DNA of 64,000 nucleotides from DASUPK01 sp963782345 (GCA_963782345.1 CAWAJF010000010.1:100218-164217); one strand, 5' to 3'; positions 17,101 to 25,984 are shown, counted from the stretch's first letter. The notes: generated by a model from the letters alone, not told the origin. Program-made: numbers and translations.

Positions 17101-18484
17101 CGTCGAGTTCGCGATCTTCTTTCCGATCGTTCTGGCCCTCTCCTGGGCGCTGATGCCGCGGCAGCTGGCCTGGAAGCTCTTCATCGTCGTCGCAAGTTAC
17201 GTCTTCTACGCGGCGGCGGACCCGCGCTTCTGCCTGCTGCTCGCCGCGATCACGCTGGTCAGCCAGCTCGCCGTCGTCACCATCCACCGCACCGAGGACG
17301 AGCGACTGCGCAAGTGGTTCACGGCAGGTGGCGTCGTCTTCGACCTCGGGATCCTCGCGGTCTTCAAGTATTACGGCTTCTTCGTCACCGACGTCTCCGA
17401 CGTCCTGGATTCCATCGGGCTCGGGATGCCGTTGCCGCTCGTCACCATCGCACTGCCGGTCGGGGTGAGCTTCTTCAGCTTTCAGGCCGTCACCTACGTG
17501 GTCGACACGAAGCGCCGCCAGACAGAGCCGGCCTCCCTGCTCGACGCCGCGATCTATCTGAGCTTCTTCCCCCACCTCGTCGCTGGCCCGATCGTCCGGG
17601 CCAGCGAGTTCCTGCCTCAGCTGAAGAAGCCCAGGGACCCGGATCGCGTCGCCGTCGGAGCCGGGCTCTCCCTGGTCGCGCTCGGGCTGATCAAGAAGGT
17701 CATGATCGCCGACTACCTGGCGCGCGAGGTCGTGGACAAGGTCTTCGCGGTGCCGCAGGCATACAGCGCGCCGGACGCGATCCTCGCCGCGTATGCCTAC
17801 GCCGCCCAGATCTTCTGCGACTTCTCCGGCTACACCGACATGGCGATCGGACTGGCCCTGCTGATGGGATTCGTCTTCCCGCAGAACTTCAACAGCCCCT
17901 ATCGCGCCACCGGCTTCCGGGACTTCTGGCGCCGCTGGCACATGACGCTCTCGCGCTTTCTGCGGGACTACCTCTACATCCCGCTCGGCGGCAACCGCAA
18001 GGGGCGCGCGCGCACCTACGTCAACCTGATGCTGACGATGGCCCTGGGCGGGCTCTGGCACGGAGCGGCCTGGAACTTCGTCGCCTGGGGCGCCTACCAG
18101 GGCACCGGCCTTTCGGCCGAGCACGCGATCAAAGGCCGGCTGGGGAGGATCTTTCCCGGCTGGCTGCGCTGGTTCGTCACCTTCAACCTGATCGTCGTCG
18201 GCTGGATCCTCTTCCGCTCGAGCGACCTCACCGTGTTCGGCGACTACATGTCCGCGCTGGTTCGCTCCGGACCGGCGACGCTCTACTCGGTCCCCGTGGT
18301 CGGCGCGATCGCCGTGGTGATCGGGCTCCAGCTGCTGCCCGAGCGCCCGATGGAGGGCCTCGAGCTCCGAATCGGGCGCCTACGGCCGCTGCTGCTCGGG
18401 GCCGCGCTCGCGGTCGTCGTGGTGATCGTCGGGGCGACCGTGCCGAGCCAGGGCGTTCCCCCCTTCATCTACTTCCGCTTCTAG
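17087..18484 (+). CDS. MBOAT-family O-acyltransferase (AlgI type)
   Basis: 465 residues beginning MLFPTVEFAIFFPIVLALSW from a GTG, the standard opening of AlgI-type membrane-bound O-acyltransferases. About ten hydrophobic segments follow. Diagnostic pieces are ALPVGVSFFSFQ, SFFPHLVAGPIVRA, CDFSGYTDMAIGLALLMG, FRDFWRRWHMTLSRFLRDY (a conserved His) and GGLWHGAAWNF (the invariant catalytic His). The family moves acyl groups across the membrane to extracellular polysaccharide or wall polymers, working with an SGNH partner. The next gene, an SGNH protein, begins at the base after this stop codon, which supports that pairing. The start lies inside the divergent SGNH gene B. Confidence 0.92.
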   Translation: MLFPTVEFAIFFPIVLALSWALMPRQLAWKLFIVVASYVFYAAADPRFCLLLAAITLVSQLAVVTIHRTEDERLRKWFTAGGVVFDLGILAVFKYYGFFVTDVSDVLDSIGLGMPLPLVTIALPVGVSFFSFQAVTYVVDTKRRQTEPASLLDAAIYLSFFPHLVAGPIVRASEFLPQLKKPRDPDRVAVGAGLSLVALGLIKKVMIADYLAREVVDKVFAVPQAYSAPDAILAAYAYAAQIFCDFSGYTDMAIGLALLMGFVFPQNFNSPYRATGFRDFWRRWHMTLSRFLRDYLYIPLGGNRKGRARTYVNLMLTMALGGLWHGAAWNFVAWGAYQGTGLSAEHAIKGRLGRIFPGWLRWFVTFNLIVVGWILFRSSDLTVFGDYMSALVRSGPATLYSVPVVGAIAVVIGLQLLPERPMEGLELRIGRLRPLLLGAALAVVVVIVGATVPSQGVPPFIYFRF

Positions 18485-19546
18485 ATGCCAGAGCTCCCGG
18501 AAAGATTCGAGACGATCGCCGAGATGGAGGCCGAGGCGCGGCCGGGCCGCGAGGGCGAGCCTCACGGCGACGACAGTCTGATGGGACGCTTCGATCGCTG
18601 GGGACTGCGCCGCTTCAGCGGCTGGGATGCGGTCAAGGCGGTGGCGCTCACCACCTTTCTGCTCCTGATCTTCGCCGGCGGATCGATCCGCGCCGCAGCC
18701 GACGAGCTCAAGCCAGGCCTCGGACGCGACATCGTCAAGGCGATCGGCGGCCCCGCCGGCTGGATCGCCGACCAGCTCCCCTTCGCCGATACGCGCCGCG
18801 ACCTCACATCATGGCTCTCCCCGAACCAGCAGCTCTCTGGCGGGGGCTTCGAGGCGGGCGTCGCCAGTCCCGGCCGTGCCGCCCGCATCCCGGCCGGGGT
18901 CCCAAGCAGCCCCCAGCCGCTCAGCCGGCTGCTGGTCACCGGGGACTCGCTTTCGACGCCGCTCGACATCCAGATCGCGCGCAAGCTCGCCGATCAGGGC
19001 ACGAGCGTGCAGGTCACCCGCGACCCCCACCTTGCCACGGGAATCTCCAACACAGGCCTCGTCGACTGGGGCCAGCTCTCCTCGAGCCAGGCATCCGAGG
19101 ACGATCCCGACGCCGTCGTCCTCTTCATCGGCGCCAACGAGGGCTACTCGATGCCGGGGCCGAACGGCGGGCAGGTGAGCTGCTGCGGGCCGGCCTGGGA
19201 GGCGATCTTCCAGTCGCGGGTCGGCCAGATGATGGACAACTACCTGAAGGGCGGGGTCCAGCGGATCTACTGGCTCACGGTCCCCACTCAGCGCGACCCG
19301 GCCCGCAAGCCGATCGCCGATGCGGTCAACCAAGCCGTCCGGCAGGCGGCGGCGAGCCGAGGGGCGGTGCGGGTGATCGACCTGATCCCGACCTTCACCC
19401 CGGGAGACGCCTACCGGGACTCGATCAATATCGACGGCAACCAGACGATCGTCCGGGAGTCCGACGGCATCCATCTGAACGAGGACGGCTCATCGGTGGC
19501 GGCCGACCTCGTCCTACAGGCGCTCGACCGCGACTTCGACTATTAA
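18485..19546 (+). CDS. Membrane-anchored SGNH hydrolase (DUF459-like), MBOAT partner
   Basis: 353 residues, starting at the base after the MBOAT stop codon. A cytoplasmic N-terminus of about 45 residues precedes one transmembrane helix (AVALTTFLLLIFAGGSI), then a linker and an SGNH domain from about residue 145: VTGDSLSTPLD (Ser), VLFIGANEGY (block III Asn) and SDGIHLNEDGSSVAA (Asp-x-x-His). The pattern matches DUF459-type SGNH proteins that work with MBOAT acyltransferases on cell-surface glycans. Translational coupling with the MBOAT gene makes a two-protein transfer system likely. The polymer modified is unknown. Confidence 0.85.
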   Translation: MPELPERFETIAEMEAEARPGREGEPHGDDSLMGRFDRWGLRRFSGWDAVKAVALTTFLLLIFAGGSIRAAADELKPGLGRDIVKAIGGPAGWIADQLPFADTRRDLTSWLSPNQQLSGGGFEAGVASPGRAARIPAGVPSSPQPLSRLLVTGDSLSTPLDIQIARKLADQGTSVQVTRDPHLATGISNTGLVDWGQLSSSQASEDDPDAVVLFIGANEGYSMPGPNGGQVSCCGPAWEAIFQSRVGQMMDNYLKGGVQRIYWLTVPTQRDPARKPIADAVNQAVRQAAASRGAVRVIDLIPTFTPGDAYRDSINIDGNQTIVRESDGIHLNEDGSSVAADLVLQALDRDFDY

Positions 19547-19552
19547 GACGGC

Positions 19553-20527
19553 ATGGGCAACTCGAGGAAGATCGGCTCACGTCTTCGCTCCCGGATCGCC
19601 GGCTGGCATCGCACCAGGTATCTCAACCGCCCCGGGTTCGCGGCGACCGAATCGCGCATCGTCTGGATCTTCGGGTCGCCGCGCTCCGGCAGCACCTGGC
19701 TGCTGGAGATGCTCGCCGAGGCTCGCGCACCCGGCGTGGCCACGATCGACGAGACGTGGGCCGGGGAACTGTTCAACCGGACCTTCGCCTGGCCGAAGGA
19801 CGGGACCCTGAAGATCGTCTCCTCGCGGGACTCCCATGCCACCCTCGGCGGCTGGGTATTGGCGGCCGAGCGGGAGCCGCTCTGGGCGCCGGTGATGCGG
19901 GCGTTCCTGCTGGAGGGATTCGAGGATCAACTCGCCCATGGGCAGGCCAGGACCAACTGGGAACACCCTCACTTGGTGATCAAGGAGCCGAACAGCTCGG
20001 ACGCGGCGGACACGCTCGTATCGCTGCTGCCTCGATCGCGAGTCCTCTTTCTCCTCCGCGACGGCCGGGACGTGATCGACTCGATGGCCGATCACTTCAC
20101 GACCGCGTCGTGGGGGGCGCCAAAGGACATGGGCTGGGACACGCTCTCACCCGAGGAGCGGGAGAAGCTCATCGTGGGAAGCGCGGCCGGCTGGGTCTAC
20201 CGGACGGAGGCCGTGCAGCGTGCATGCGCGCTGGTCGGACCCGGCGCCGCCCTGACCGTTCGCTACGAGGACCTGCTCGCCGACACCACCGCGGAGCTGG
20301 AGAGGATCGCTCGGTGGATCGGGGTCGAGACCCCAGCCGGCTGGGCAGGTGACGTGGCCAGCCGGCACGCCTTCGAGCGAATCCCGACGGAGCAACGTGG
20401 CAGCGGCAAGTTCCACCGAGCCGCCACCCCCGGCCTCTGGCGGGAGCACATGACCGCCGCCGAGCAGGATCTGATGAGCGACGTGATGGGCGAGAAGCTG
20501 CGCGAGCTGGGCTACGAGCCGAGCTAG
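19553..20527 (+). CDS. Sulfotransferase family protein
   Basis: 324 residues with the PAPS-binding 5'-phosphosulfate loop FGSPRSGSTWLLEML near residue 40 and the 3'-phosphate site VLFLLRDGRDVIDSMADH near residue 165. A third conserved region, ALTVRYEDLLADTTAELERI, lies near residue 240. The fold transfers sulfate from PAPS to a hydroxyl or amine acceptor, which may be lipid, glycan or small molecule. It starts 6 bases after the SGNH stop and overlaps the convergent secreted-protein gene by 4 bases. Its place after MBOAT and SGNH genes suggests decoration of a surface polymer, which is inference. Confidence 0.87.
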   Translation: MGNSRKIGSRLRSRIAGWHRTRYLNRPGFAATESRIVWIFGSPRSGSTWLLEMLAEARAPGVATIDETWAGELFNRTFAWPKDGTLKIVSSRDSHATLGGWVLAAEREPLWAPVMRAFLLEGFEDQLAHGQARTNWEHPHLVIKEPNSSDAADTLVSLLPRSRVLFLLRDGRDVIDSMADHFTTASWGAPKDMGWDTLSPEEREKLIVGSAAGWVYRTEAVQRACALVGPGAALTVRYEDLLADTTAELERIARWIGVETPAGWAGDVASRHAFERIPTEQRGSGKFHRAATPGLWREHMTAAEQDLMSDVMGEKLRELGYEPS

Positions 20528-20916
20528 GTGTTCTGCGTGTAGCGGCTCTTAATCCGTTTCGAGGCGTTCGAGACCTTGTGGCATTTGGCCGTCGCGTTGT
20601 ACTGGACGTTCGGCACGCCGGTCCGCTTGCCGTCCTTGCACTTGAAGCCCAGCAGCTTGGCGCGGCAGGTGCCCGCCGGGCCGCCCGTCCGGTGGCGGCA
20701 CTGGTGATACGCCCTGATCACCTTCTTACCCTTGGCGCAGGCGACGCCCCGGACCTTCAGCGACGTGACGTAGGAGGCACCGAGGCTCTGCTGCTCGCCG
20801 GAGATGTCGCAGGCGGAGAAGCTCGCCGTGTGGGCCGTGGGGGCCGCGGTCCCGCTCTGAGCGAGCAATCCCGCCCCGAGGGCCGAGAGCGCGAGGATGG
20901 TCACCGCGAGTCTCAA
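20524..20916 (-). CDS. Exported Cys-rich protein, member 1 of a divergent paralogous pair
   Basis: 130 residues from a TTG start, with signal sequence LAVTILALSALGAGLLAQSG. The mature part has ACDISGEQQSLGASYVTSL, then VACAKGKKVIRAYHQCRHR, four more cysteines and the ending KSRYTQNT. It is clearly homologous to the divergent lipoprotein at 20945-21346 (same CDI-G-QQ-LGASYVTS block, same AYH-CR and QYNATA blocks, same YTQN end). No known domain is recognised. Even cysteine numbers and export suggest a disulfide-stabilised extracellular domain. Only 28 bases separate the two start codons. Confidence 0.7.
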   Translation of the reverse strand: MRLAVTILALSALGAGLLAQSGTAAPTAHTASFSACDISGEQQSLGASYVTSLKVRGVACAKGKKVIRAYHQCRHRTGGPAGTCRAKLLGFKCKDGKRTGVPNVQYNATAKCHKVSNASKRIKSRYTQNT

Positions 20917-20944
20917 GATGGGCGAAGAATAGACTGGCGCCGCC

Positions 20945-21346
20945 GTGACTCGCGTACACGTCCGATGGATCGTCCTCGCGCTCGCCGTCTCCACCGCCGC
21001 GATCACAGGCTGCGGGGGCGGTGGGTCCTCGGGCACCACCAGCGGCACAGCGGCCTCCCTGAGCTCCTGCGACATCAACGGCAAGCAGCAGGATCTCGGC
21101 GCCTCCTACGTCACCTCCATCGAGGTGGCGAAGGTGAGCTGCGGCCAGGCTGAGAAGATCGTGCTCGCCTACCACCACTGTCGCCTCGCGAACGGGGGCG
21201 CAGGGGGGACCTGCACGACGGCCGTGCAGGGCTTCGACTGCACGGAGGGGGCCCGCCAGTCGGTGCCGGGCGTGCAGTACAACGCGACGGCCGACTGTCG
21301 CCATGGCGACGCCGAGATCAAGAGCACCTACACGCAGAACTTCTAG
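20945..21346 (+). CDS. Lipoprotein, member 2 of a divergent paralogous pair
   Basis: 133 residues from a GTG start. The signal peptide ends in a lipobox (AAITGC) followed by a Gly/Ser linker. The domain begins SSCDINGKQQDLGASYVTSI and continues VSCGQAEKIVLAYHHCR, CTTAVQGFDC, VQYNATADCR and ends STYTQNF. It is the divergent paralogue of the protein encoded at 20524-20916. One member is lipid-anchored and the other has no cysteine at the cleavage site, so the pair may be placed differently on the cell surface. Function unknown. Confidence 0.75.
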   Translation: MTRVHVRWIVLALAVSTAAITGCGGGGSSGTTSGTAASLSSCDINGKQQDLGASYVTSIEVAKVSCGQAEKIVLAYHHCRLANGGAGGTCTTAVQGFDCTEGARQSVPGVQYNATADCRHGDAEIKSTYTQNF

Positions 21347-21360
21347 GCTGGGGACGAAGC

Positions 21361-22149
21361 GTGAGGATCAAGGCGGGACTGCTGTGCGTCGCCGTGGGCC
21401 TGCTCGGGCTCTGGCAGGCGAGCGGCGCGCTGGCGGTGGGCGAGCCGGCGTTCGGCTGCGGGCACGTGCACACCGCCCGGGCGCTGCGGAACCCGTACGG
21501 CACAGGGCACGGACCGCCGCCCGTCGCGATCGGCGACTCGACGATGCTGCTGCCGATCCCCGACCTGACGCGCGACGGCTTCGACGTCAACGCCAAGGGG
21601 TGCCGTGGGTTCAAGCAGAGCATCTGGGTCGCGCGAGACCTGCGGAACCGGGGCATCCTGCCGAAGCTCATCCTGATCAACGCCTACGGCAACGGCGGGG
21701 TGAACGACGACCTGATCAAGTTCGCGCTCAAGGTGATCGGTCCGAAGCGGACCCTGGTGCTCGTCACCGCCTACGACGCCGACACCGGGCACCCGCCGGC
21801 ACCCGACACGGACGTGATCGTCAAGGCCGCCAAGGACCACCCGGACCAGATCGAGCTGCTCGACTGGGTGAGGTACTCACTCCCCCATCACCGGGCGGAC
21901 CCCGCCCCGGGCGCCTGGTTTCTGCCCGACCTGTTTCACCCCAACTTCCCCGGCGCTCACGCGTACGGTCGCTTTCTCGCCCGGGTGCTTCCCGGCGGAC
22001 CGCCCGCCGCCTCGCACTCATCGGGTGGGGGCACTCCCTGGTGGCCGTTCGCCCTTGGCGGCGCGCTGCTGCTCGCGCTGGCGGCCCTGTTCCTGCTCCG
22101 GGGGCGCGCAACTCCGGACCGTCTGCCTTGTTCAAGGCCACGCCCATGA
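21361..22149 (+). CDS. Exported SGNH/GDSL-like protein C with C-terminal membrane anchor
   Basis: 262 residues from a GTG start, 14 bases after the lipoprotein gene. A signal peptide is followed by VAIGDSTMLLPIPDL, NAKGCRGF, INAYGNGGVN, YDADTGHPPAPDTDV and DLFHPNFPGAHAYGRF, the same blocks as protein A at 15806. Unlike A and B it ends with a transmembrane helix (WWPFALGGALLLALAALFLL) and a short Arg-containing tail, a type I or sortase-like anchor without a visible LPXTG. Its stop overlaps the start of the next gene (ATGA), so the two are probably translated together. Confidence 0.72.
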   Translation: MRIKAGLLCVAVGLLGLWQASGALAVGEPAFGCGHVHTARALRNPYGTGHGPPPVAIGDSTMLLPIPDLTRDGFDVNAKGCRGFKQSIWVARDLRNRGILPKLILINAYGNGGVNDDLIKFALKVIGPKRTLVLVTAYDADTGHPPAPDTDVIVKAAKDHPDQIELLDWVRYSLPHHRADPAPGAWFLPDLFHPNFPGAHAYGRFLARVLPGGPPAASHSSGGGTPWWPFALGGALLLALAALFLLRGRATPDRLPCSRPRP

Positions 22150-23354
22150 AGCGGATTCTGCTGCCCATCGTCTCGCTGCTGCTCGTCGCGCTGCTCGCGG
22201 TCGCCCCGGGCGCCCTCGCGCGCGGCGGCGCGGGGCACAACCCCGCGACGAAGAAGCTCGAGGACGCCTTCAAGATCGCCCTCTATGTCCGGTCGGTGAG
22301 CACGGACGGCTGCTACCCGCCGGCCAAGCGGCTCGCCAAGGCGATCGGCCGTACGAAGCGCGGGCTCCACGTCGGCGTGGCGAACGGCCCAAGAAGGATC
22401 CACCGGCGGAACGTCGTCTTCGTCATCAAGCACGGCTCGAACTGCAACCACGTCCTGATGGCGCTGCGCGCCCGCTCCGGGCTCTACGTCCTGAACTCCG
22501 CGCAGGGGACGATCCGCGTGGTCGGCCGCGGCGGCCCCAGGGTGGTTCCCGGCATGCCAGGCCCACCCAGGGGCGTCCGGATCGTCTCCAAGAACTTCAG
22601 GATGGCCGCGCCGGACCAGCTCACCAGATTCGAGGTCTTCTGCCCCGGCAAGTCCTATCCGATCGGCGGCGGGATGGCGGTCGACCTGCCCCCGGGCTCC
22701 GACGGCGAGGGCGTCTACCCACACTCGTACGAGCGGCTGGGGGCCCAGCGCGGCTTCCACATCAGCGAGGTCCTCTATGACGCGGACCATGCTTCGACGA
22801 CCCCGCGCGACATCACGGTCCAGGCGGTCTGCGCCCGCGGTCAGTTCCCGCAGAACCCGACGCCTCACAAGACCGTCTTCATCCTTCCGGGCCAGACGAA
22901 GTCGGCAACGGCCCGCTGCCCCAAGGGCCAGCAGCTGATCATGGGCGGCTTCCAGCGCACCAACTTCGCGAGCGACGGCGGCAACTACGTGACGGAGTCC
23001 CACGCCGTCGGAACCCGCGCGTGGAGGGTCAGCGGCAGCGCATACATCGGGAGTGGCACCACGGGCGGGGGTGAGCTGACGGCGATCGCCTACTGCGCGA
23101 AGAGCAAGAAGCCGATTCTCACCGAGGTGGCGTCCGTGCCGATTCCGGTCGCGCAGGGCGGGAACGCCTCGGCGACCACGCCCGCCTGCCCCGGGAAGCT
23201 GCGATTGACCACGACCGGCTTCAGCCTCGACTCCCGCAACGCCTTCTACGCGGGCAGCTCGATCAACCGGGACAACACGACCACCGGGAACGCCTTCGGC
23301 TACTTCGGGCCGGCCAACCTCACGGCCTACGGCTACTGCCAGCGCACCAAGTAG
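22146..23354 (+). CDS. Secreted protein of unknown function
   Basis: 402 residues with a signal peptide (RILLPIVSLLLVALLAVAPGALA). The first 130 mature residues include a Cys-containing segment (GCYPPAKRLAKAIG and NCNHVLMALRA). The rest holds three beta-rich repeats, each with a CPGK or CPKG motif followed by GGG or GGF (FCPGKSYPIGGGM, RCPKGQQLIMGGF, ACPGKLRLTTTGF), and two repeats end AVCARG or AYCAKS. This repeat is common in secreted actinobacterial proteins of unknown role. A four-base start/stop overlap couples it to SGNH protein C. Confidence 0.72.
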   Translation: MKRILLPIVSLLLVALLAVAPGALARGGAGHNPATKKLEDAFKIALYVRSVSTDGCYPPAKRLAKAIGRTKRGLHVGVANGPRRIHRRNVVFVIKHGSNCNHVLMALRARSGLYVLNSAQGTIRVVGRGGPRVVPGMPGPPRGVRIVSKNFRMAAPDQLTRFEVFCPGKSYPIGGGMAVDLPPGSDGEGVYPHSYERLGAQRGFHISEVLYDADHASTTPRDITVQAVCARGQFPQNPTPHKTVFILPGQTKSATARCPKGQQLIMGGFQRTNFASDGGNYVTESHAVGTRAWRVSGSAYIGSGTTGGGELTAIAYCAKSKKPILTEVASVPIPVAQGGNASATTPACPGKLRLTTTGFSLDSRNAFYAGSSINRDNTTTGNAFGYFGPANLTAYGYCQRTK

Positions 23355-23365
23355 GCGCGCGAGCC

Positions 23366-24829
23366 TCAGGCGTGGTTGAGCATGACGTGCTTGATGTGCG
23401 TGTAGTCCTCGCAGGCGTAGATCGAGAGATCCTTGCCGTAGCCGGACTGCTTGTAGCCGCCATGGGGCATCTCGGCCACGATCGGGATGTGGTCGTTGAC
23501 CCAGACGCAGCCGAACTTGAGCGCCTTCGAGACGCGCATCGCACGGCCGACGTCCTTCGTCCACACCGATGACGCGAGCCCGTAGCGGACGCCGTTGGCC
23601 CACTCGATCGCCTTCGCCTCGTCCTCGACGGCCTGAACCGTGATCACGGGGCCGAAGATCTCGTCCTGGATCATCCGGTCGTCCTGGTTCGGTCCGGCCA
23701 CCACCGTCGCCTCGAGGAAGTAGCCGGGCAGGTCCGGCCGCTTGCCGCCGGTGACGATCTCGGCGCCGTTCGGATCCGCCAGGAAGCCCTCGACGCGGTC
23801 TCGCTGGCGCTCTGAGTTGACCGGCCCCAGCACCGTGTCGGGATCGAACGTGTCGCCGGTCTTGTAGTCCTTCGCCTGATCGGCGAGCCCGCTGACGACA
23901 TCGTCGTAGACGCCCTTGGAGGCCAGCACGCGTGTCGCAGCCGTGCAGTCCTGACCGGCGTTGAAGTAGCCCGTGCCGGCGATCGTCTCCATCGCCAGCT
24001 CCATGTCGGCGTCGTCGAAGACGATCACGGGCGCCTTGCCGCCGAGCTCCAGGTGGACCCGCTTCAGGCTGTCCGCCGCGTGCTCGGCGATCCACTTGCC
24101 GGTCTGCGGCGAACCCGTCAGCGAGACCATGTCGACCTCGGGATGCGTGACCAGCGAGGAGCCCGCGGGGTCGCCATGGCCGCCGATGAAGTTCATGACG
24201 CCGGGTGGGTAGATCTCCGCCGCCATCTCGGCCAGGACCTTGAGCGTGGTCACCGGGGTGGTCTCGGCCGGCTTCAGGACGAGGGTGCACCCGGTCGCCA
24301 GCGCGGGGCCGATCTTCCAGACGGCCATCATCAGGGGGTAGTTCCACGGGGTGATCTGACCCACGACCCCGGCCGGCTCGCGACGGATGTAGGACGTGTG
24401 GTCCTCCATGTACTCGCCGGCGGCCCGGCCCTCCATCGTCCTCGCGGCACCCGCGAAGAAGCGGAGCTGATCGACCATCGGGCCGATCTCCTCGTCGAAC
24501 ATCGCCTGGCGCGGCTTGCCGGCGTCCTTGGTCTCCCAGTCCGTGATCTCCTCGGCTCGCTCCTGGAACGCGTCGGCGAGCTTCAGGAGCAGCTCCTGGC
24601 GCTGCGACGGTGTCGTGTACTGCCAGGTCTCGAAGGCCTTGCGGGCCGCCTTCACGGCCCTGTCGACATCCTGCTCCGATGAGAGCGGAGCGTGGGCGAT
24701 CACCTCGCCGGTGGCGGGGTTGACGATGTCTTCCGTCTTGCCCGCCGAAGGCGCGACGAACTCGCCGCCGATCATGTTCTGAAGCTCGAGGACCTCGGTC
24801 TGCTTCTTCTCCGCGGTTGCGGTCTCCAT
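23366..24829 (-). CDS. Aldehyde dehydrogenase, gamma-aminobutyraldehyde/betaine-aldehyde type
   Basis: 487 residues, NAD(P)+-dependent ALDH. Visible motifs are the oxyanion Asn in TPWNYPLMMAVWKIGPAL, KPAETTP, the cofactor loop SLTGSPQTGKWI, general base Glu in HLELGGKAPVIV, and catalytic Cys in GYFNAGQDCTAATR. The FNAGQDC context is typical of 4-aminobutyraldehyde dehydrogenases. A strong AAGGAGGAG precedes the ATG. It is the last gene of a minus-strand amine operon, 13 bases after alanine dehydrogenase. With the upstream aminotransferase and the divergent polyamine transporter, oxidation of 4-aminobutanal or 3-aminopropanal to the amino acid is the likeliest role. Confidence 0.88.
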   Translation of the reverse strand: METATAEKKQTEVLELQNMIGGEFVAPSAGKTEDIVNPATGEVIAHAPLSSEQDVDRAVKAARKAFETWQYTTPSQRQELLLKLADAFQERAEEITDWETKDAGKPRQAMFDEEIGPMVDQLRFFAGAARTMEGRAAGEYMEDHTSYIRREPAGVVGQITPWNYPLMMAVWKIGPALATGCTLVLKPAETTPVTTLKVLAEMAAEIYPPGVMNFIGGHGDPAGSSLVTHPEVDMVSLTGSPQTGKWIAEHAADSLKRVHLELGGKAPVIVFDDADMELAMETIAGTGYFNAGQDCTAATRVLASKGVYDDVVSGLADQAKDYKTGDTFDPDTVLGPVNSERQRDRVEGFLADPNGAEIVTGGKRPDLPGYFLEATVVAGPNQDDRMIQDEIFGPVITVQAVEDEAKAIEWANGVRYGLASSVWTKDVGRAMRVSKALKFGCVWVNDHIPIVAEMPHGGYKQSGYGKDLSIYACEDYTHIKHVMLNHA

Positions 24830-24842
24830 CTCTCCTCCTTGT

Positions 24843-25973
24843 TCAGACTTTCTGTTTGCTGCCGAGCACGTCCTCGACCGGCGTGTGCTCCACCCCGACG
24901 GCTTCCGCGACGGCGGGATGGGTGACAGTACCGCCGGTGACGTTGATCCCCAGCCTCAGGCCGGGGTCTCGACGGGCTGCCTCCGAGACGCCGTGGTCCG
25001 CGAGGGCCAGGACGTAGGGAAGCGTGGCGTTGGTCAGGGCGTAGGTCGACGTGATCGGCACCGCGCCCGGCATGTTCGCGACGCAGTAGTGCGTGATTCC
25101 GTCGATCTCGAAGACGGGGTCGCGATGGGTGGTGGGATGTGAGGTCTCGAAGCAGCCGCCCTGGTCGATCGCGACGTCGACCAGGACCGCGTTCTTCTTC
25201 ATCAGGCCCAGCTGATCGCGGCGGACGACATAGGGCGCCCTCGCCCCGTGGACCAGGACCGCGCCGATCACCAGGTCGGACCGCGGCAACATCTCCTCGA
25301 TCGCCAGGGTCGAGGAGTAGACCGTCGAGGCCCGGCCGCCGAAGGCGACGTCGAGCTCGCGCAGCTTGTCGATCGACACGTCGAAGACGAACACGTCGGC
25401 CTCCATCCCGATCGCGATGAAGGCGGCGTTCATGCCGACGGCCCCGCCACCGATCACCAAGACGGTCGCAGCGGCGACTCCGGGTACCCCGCCGAGGAGG
25501 ATCCCGCGGCCGCCCAGCGGCTTCTCGAGGAAGAAGGCGCCCGCCTGGGTCGCGATCTTCCCGGCGATCTCGCTCATCGGGGCGAGCAGCGGCAGCCGGC
25601 CCCGTGAGTCCTCGACGGTCTCGTAGGCCACGCAGGTGGCGCCGCTCTCCTGGAGTCCCTTGGTGAGCTCCGGGTTGGGCGCCAGGTGCAGGTAGGTGAA
25701 GAGCGTGTGCTCCGGGCGGAGCAGCCCGACCTCCTCGGGCTGAGGCTCCTTGACGCCGAGGATCATCTCGGCCTGCTCGAAAACGGCGTCGGCGTCGGGC
25801 AGGATCGTGACGCCCTGAGCGGAGTACGCCTCGTCGGAGACCGCGCTCCCTTCGCCCGCTCCGGCCTGGAGCAGCACCTCGTGGCCGTGCTCGCGGAGCT
25901 CGCGGGCGCCCGCGGGGGTGAGGGCGACGCGGTATTCGTCGTCCTTGATCTCCGTCGGCACTCCGACCTTCAT
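24843..25973 (-). CDS. ald: Alanine dehydrogenase
   Basis: 376 residues matching the family length. The opening MKVGVPTEIKDDEYRVALTP is diagnostic, followed by GVKEPQ, the catalytic region YLHLAPNPELT, the NAD-binding motif VIGGGAVGMNAAFIAIGM and DVAIDQGGCFETSHPTTH. The enzyme interconverts L-alanine and pyruvate plus ammonia with NAD(H). In this operon it plausibly regenerates pyruvate from alanine formed by a pyruvate-dependent omega-aminotransferase. The Shine-Dalgarno (GGAGGAGG) is part of a dispersed short repeat at 25985-26004. Confidence 0.95.
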   Translation of the reverse strand: MKVGVPTEIKDDEYRVALTPAGARELREHGHEVLLQAGAGEGSAVSDEAYSAQGVTILPDADAVFEQAEMILGVKEPQPEEVGLLRPEHTLFTYLHLAPNPELTKGLQESGATCVAYETVEDSRGRLPLLAPMSEIAGKIATQAGAFFLEKPLGGRGILLGGVPGVAAATVLVIGGGAVGMNAAFIAIGMEADVFVFDVSIDKLRELDVAFGGRASTVYSSTLAIEEMLPRSDLVIGAVLVHGARAPYVVRRDQLGLMKKNAVLVDVAIDQGGCFETSHPTTHRDPVFEIDGITHYCVANMPGAVPITSTYALTNATLPYVLALADHGVSEAARRDPGLRLGINVTGGTVTHPAVAEAVGVEHTPVEDVLGSKQKV

Positions 25974-25984
25974 GAAGACGCCGC

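Noticed and set aside
16807..20352. 1181-codon plus-strand frame across the MBOAT, SGNH and sulfotransferase genes
   Set aside because: Spans several well-supported genes in a different frame; Arg/Pro-rich shadow composition.
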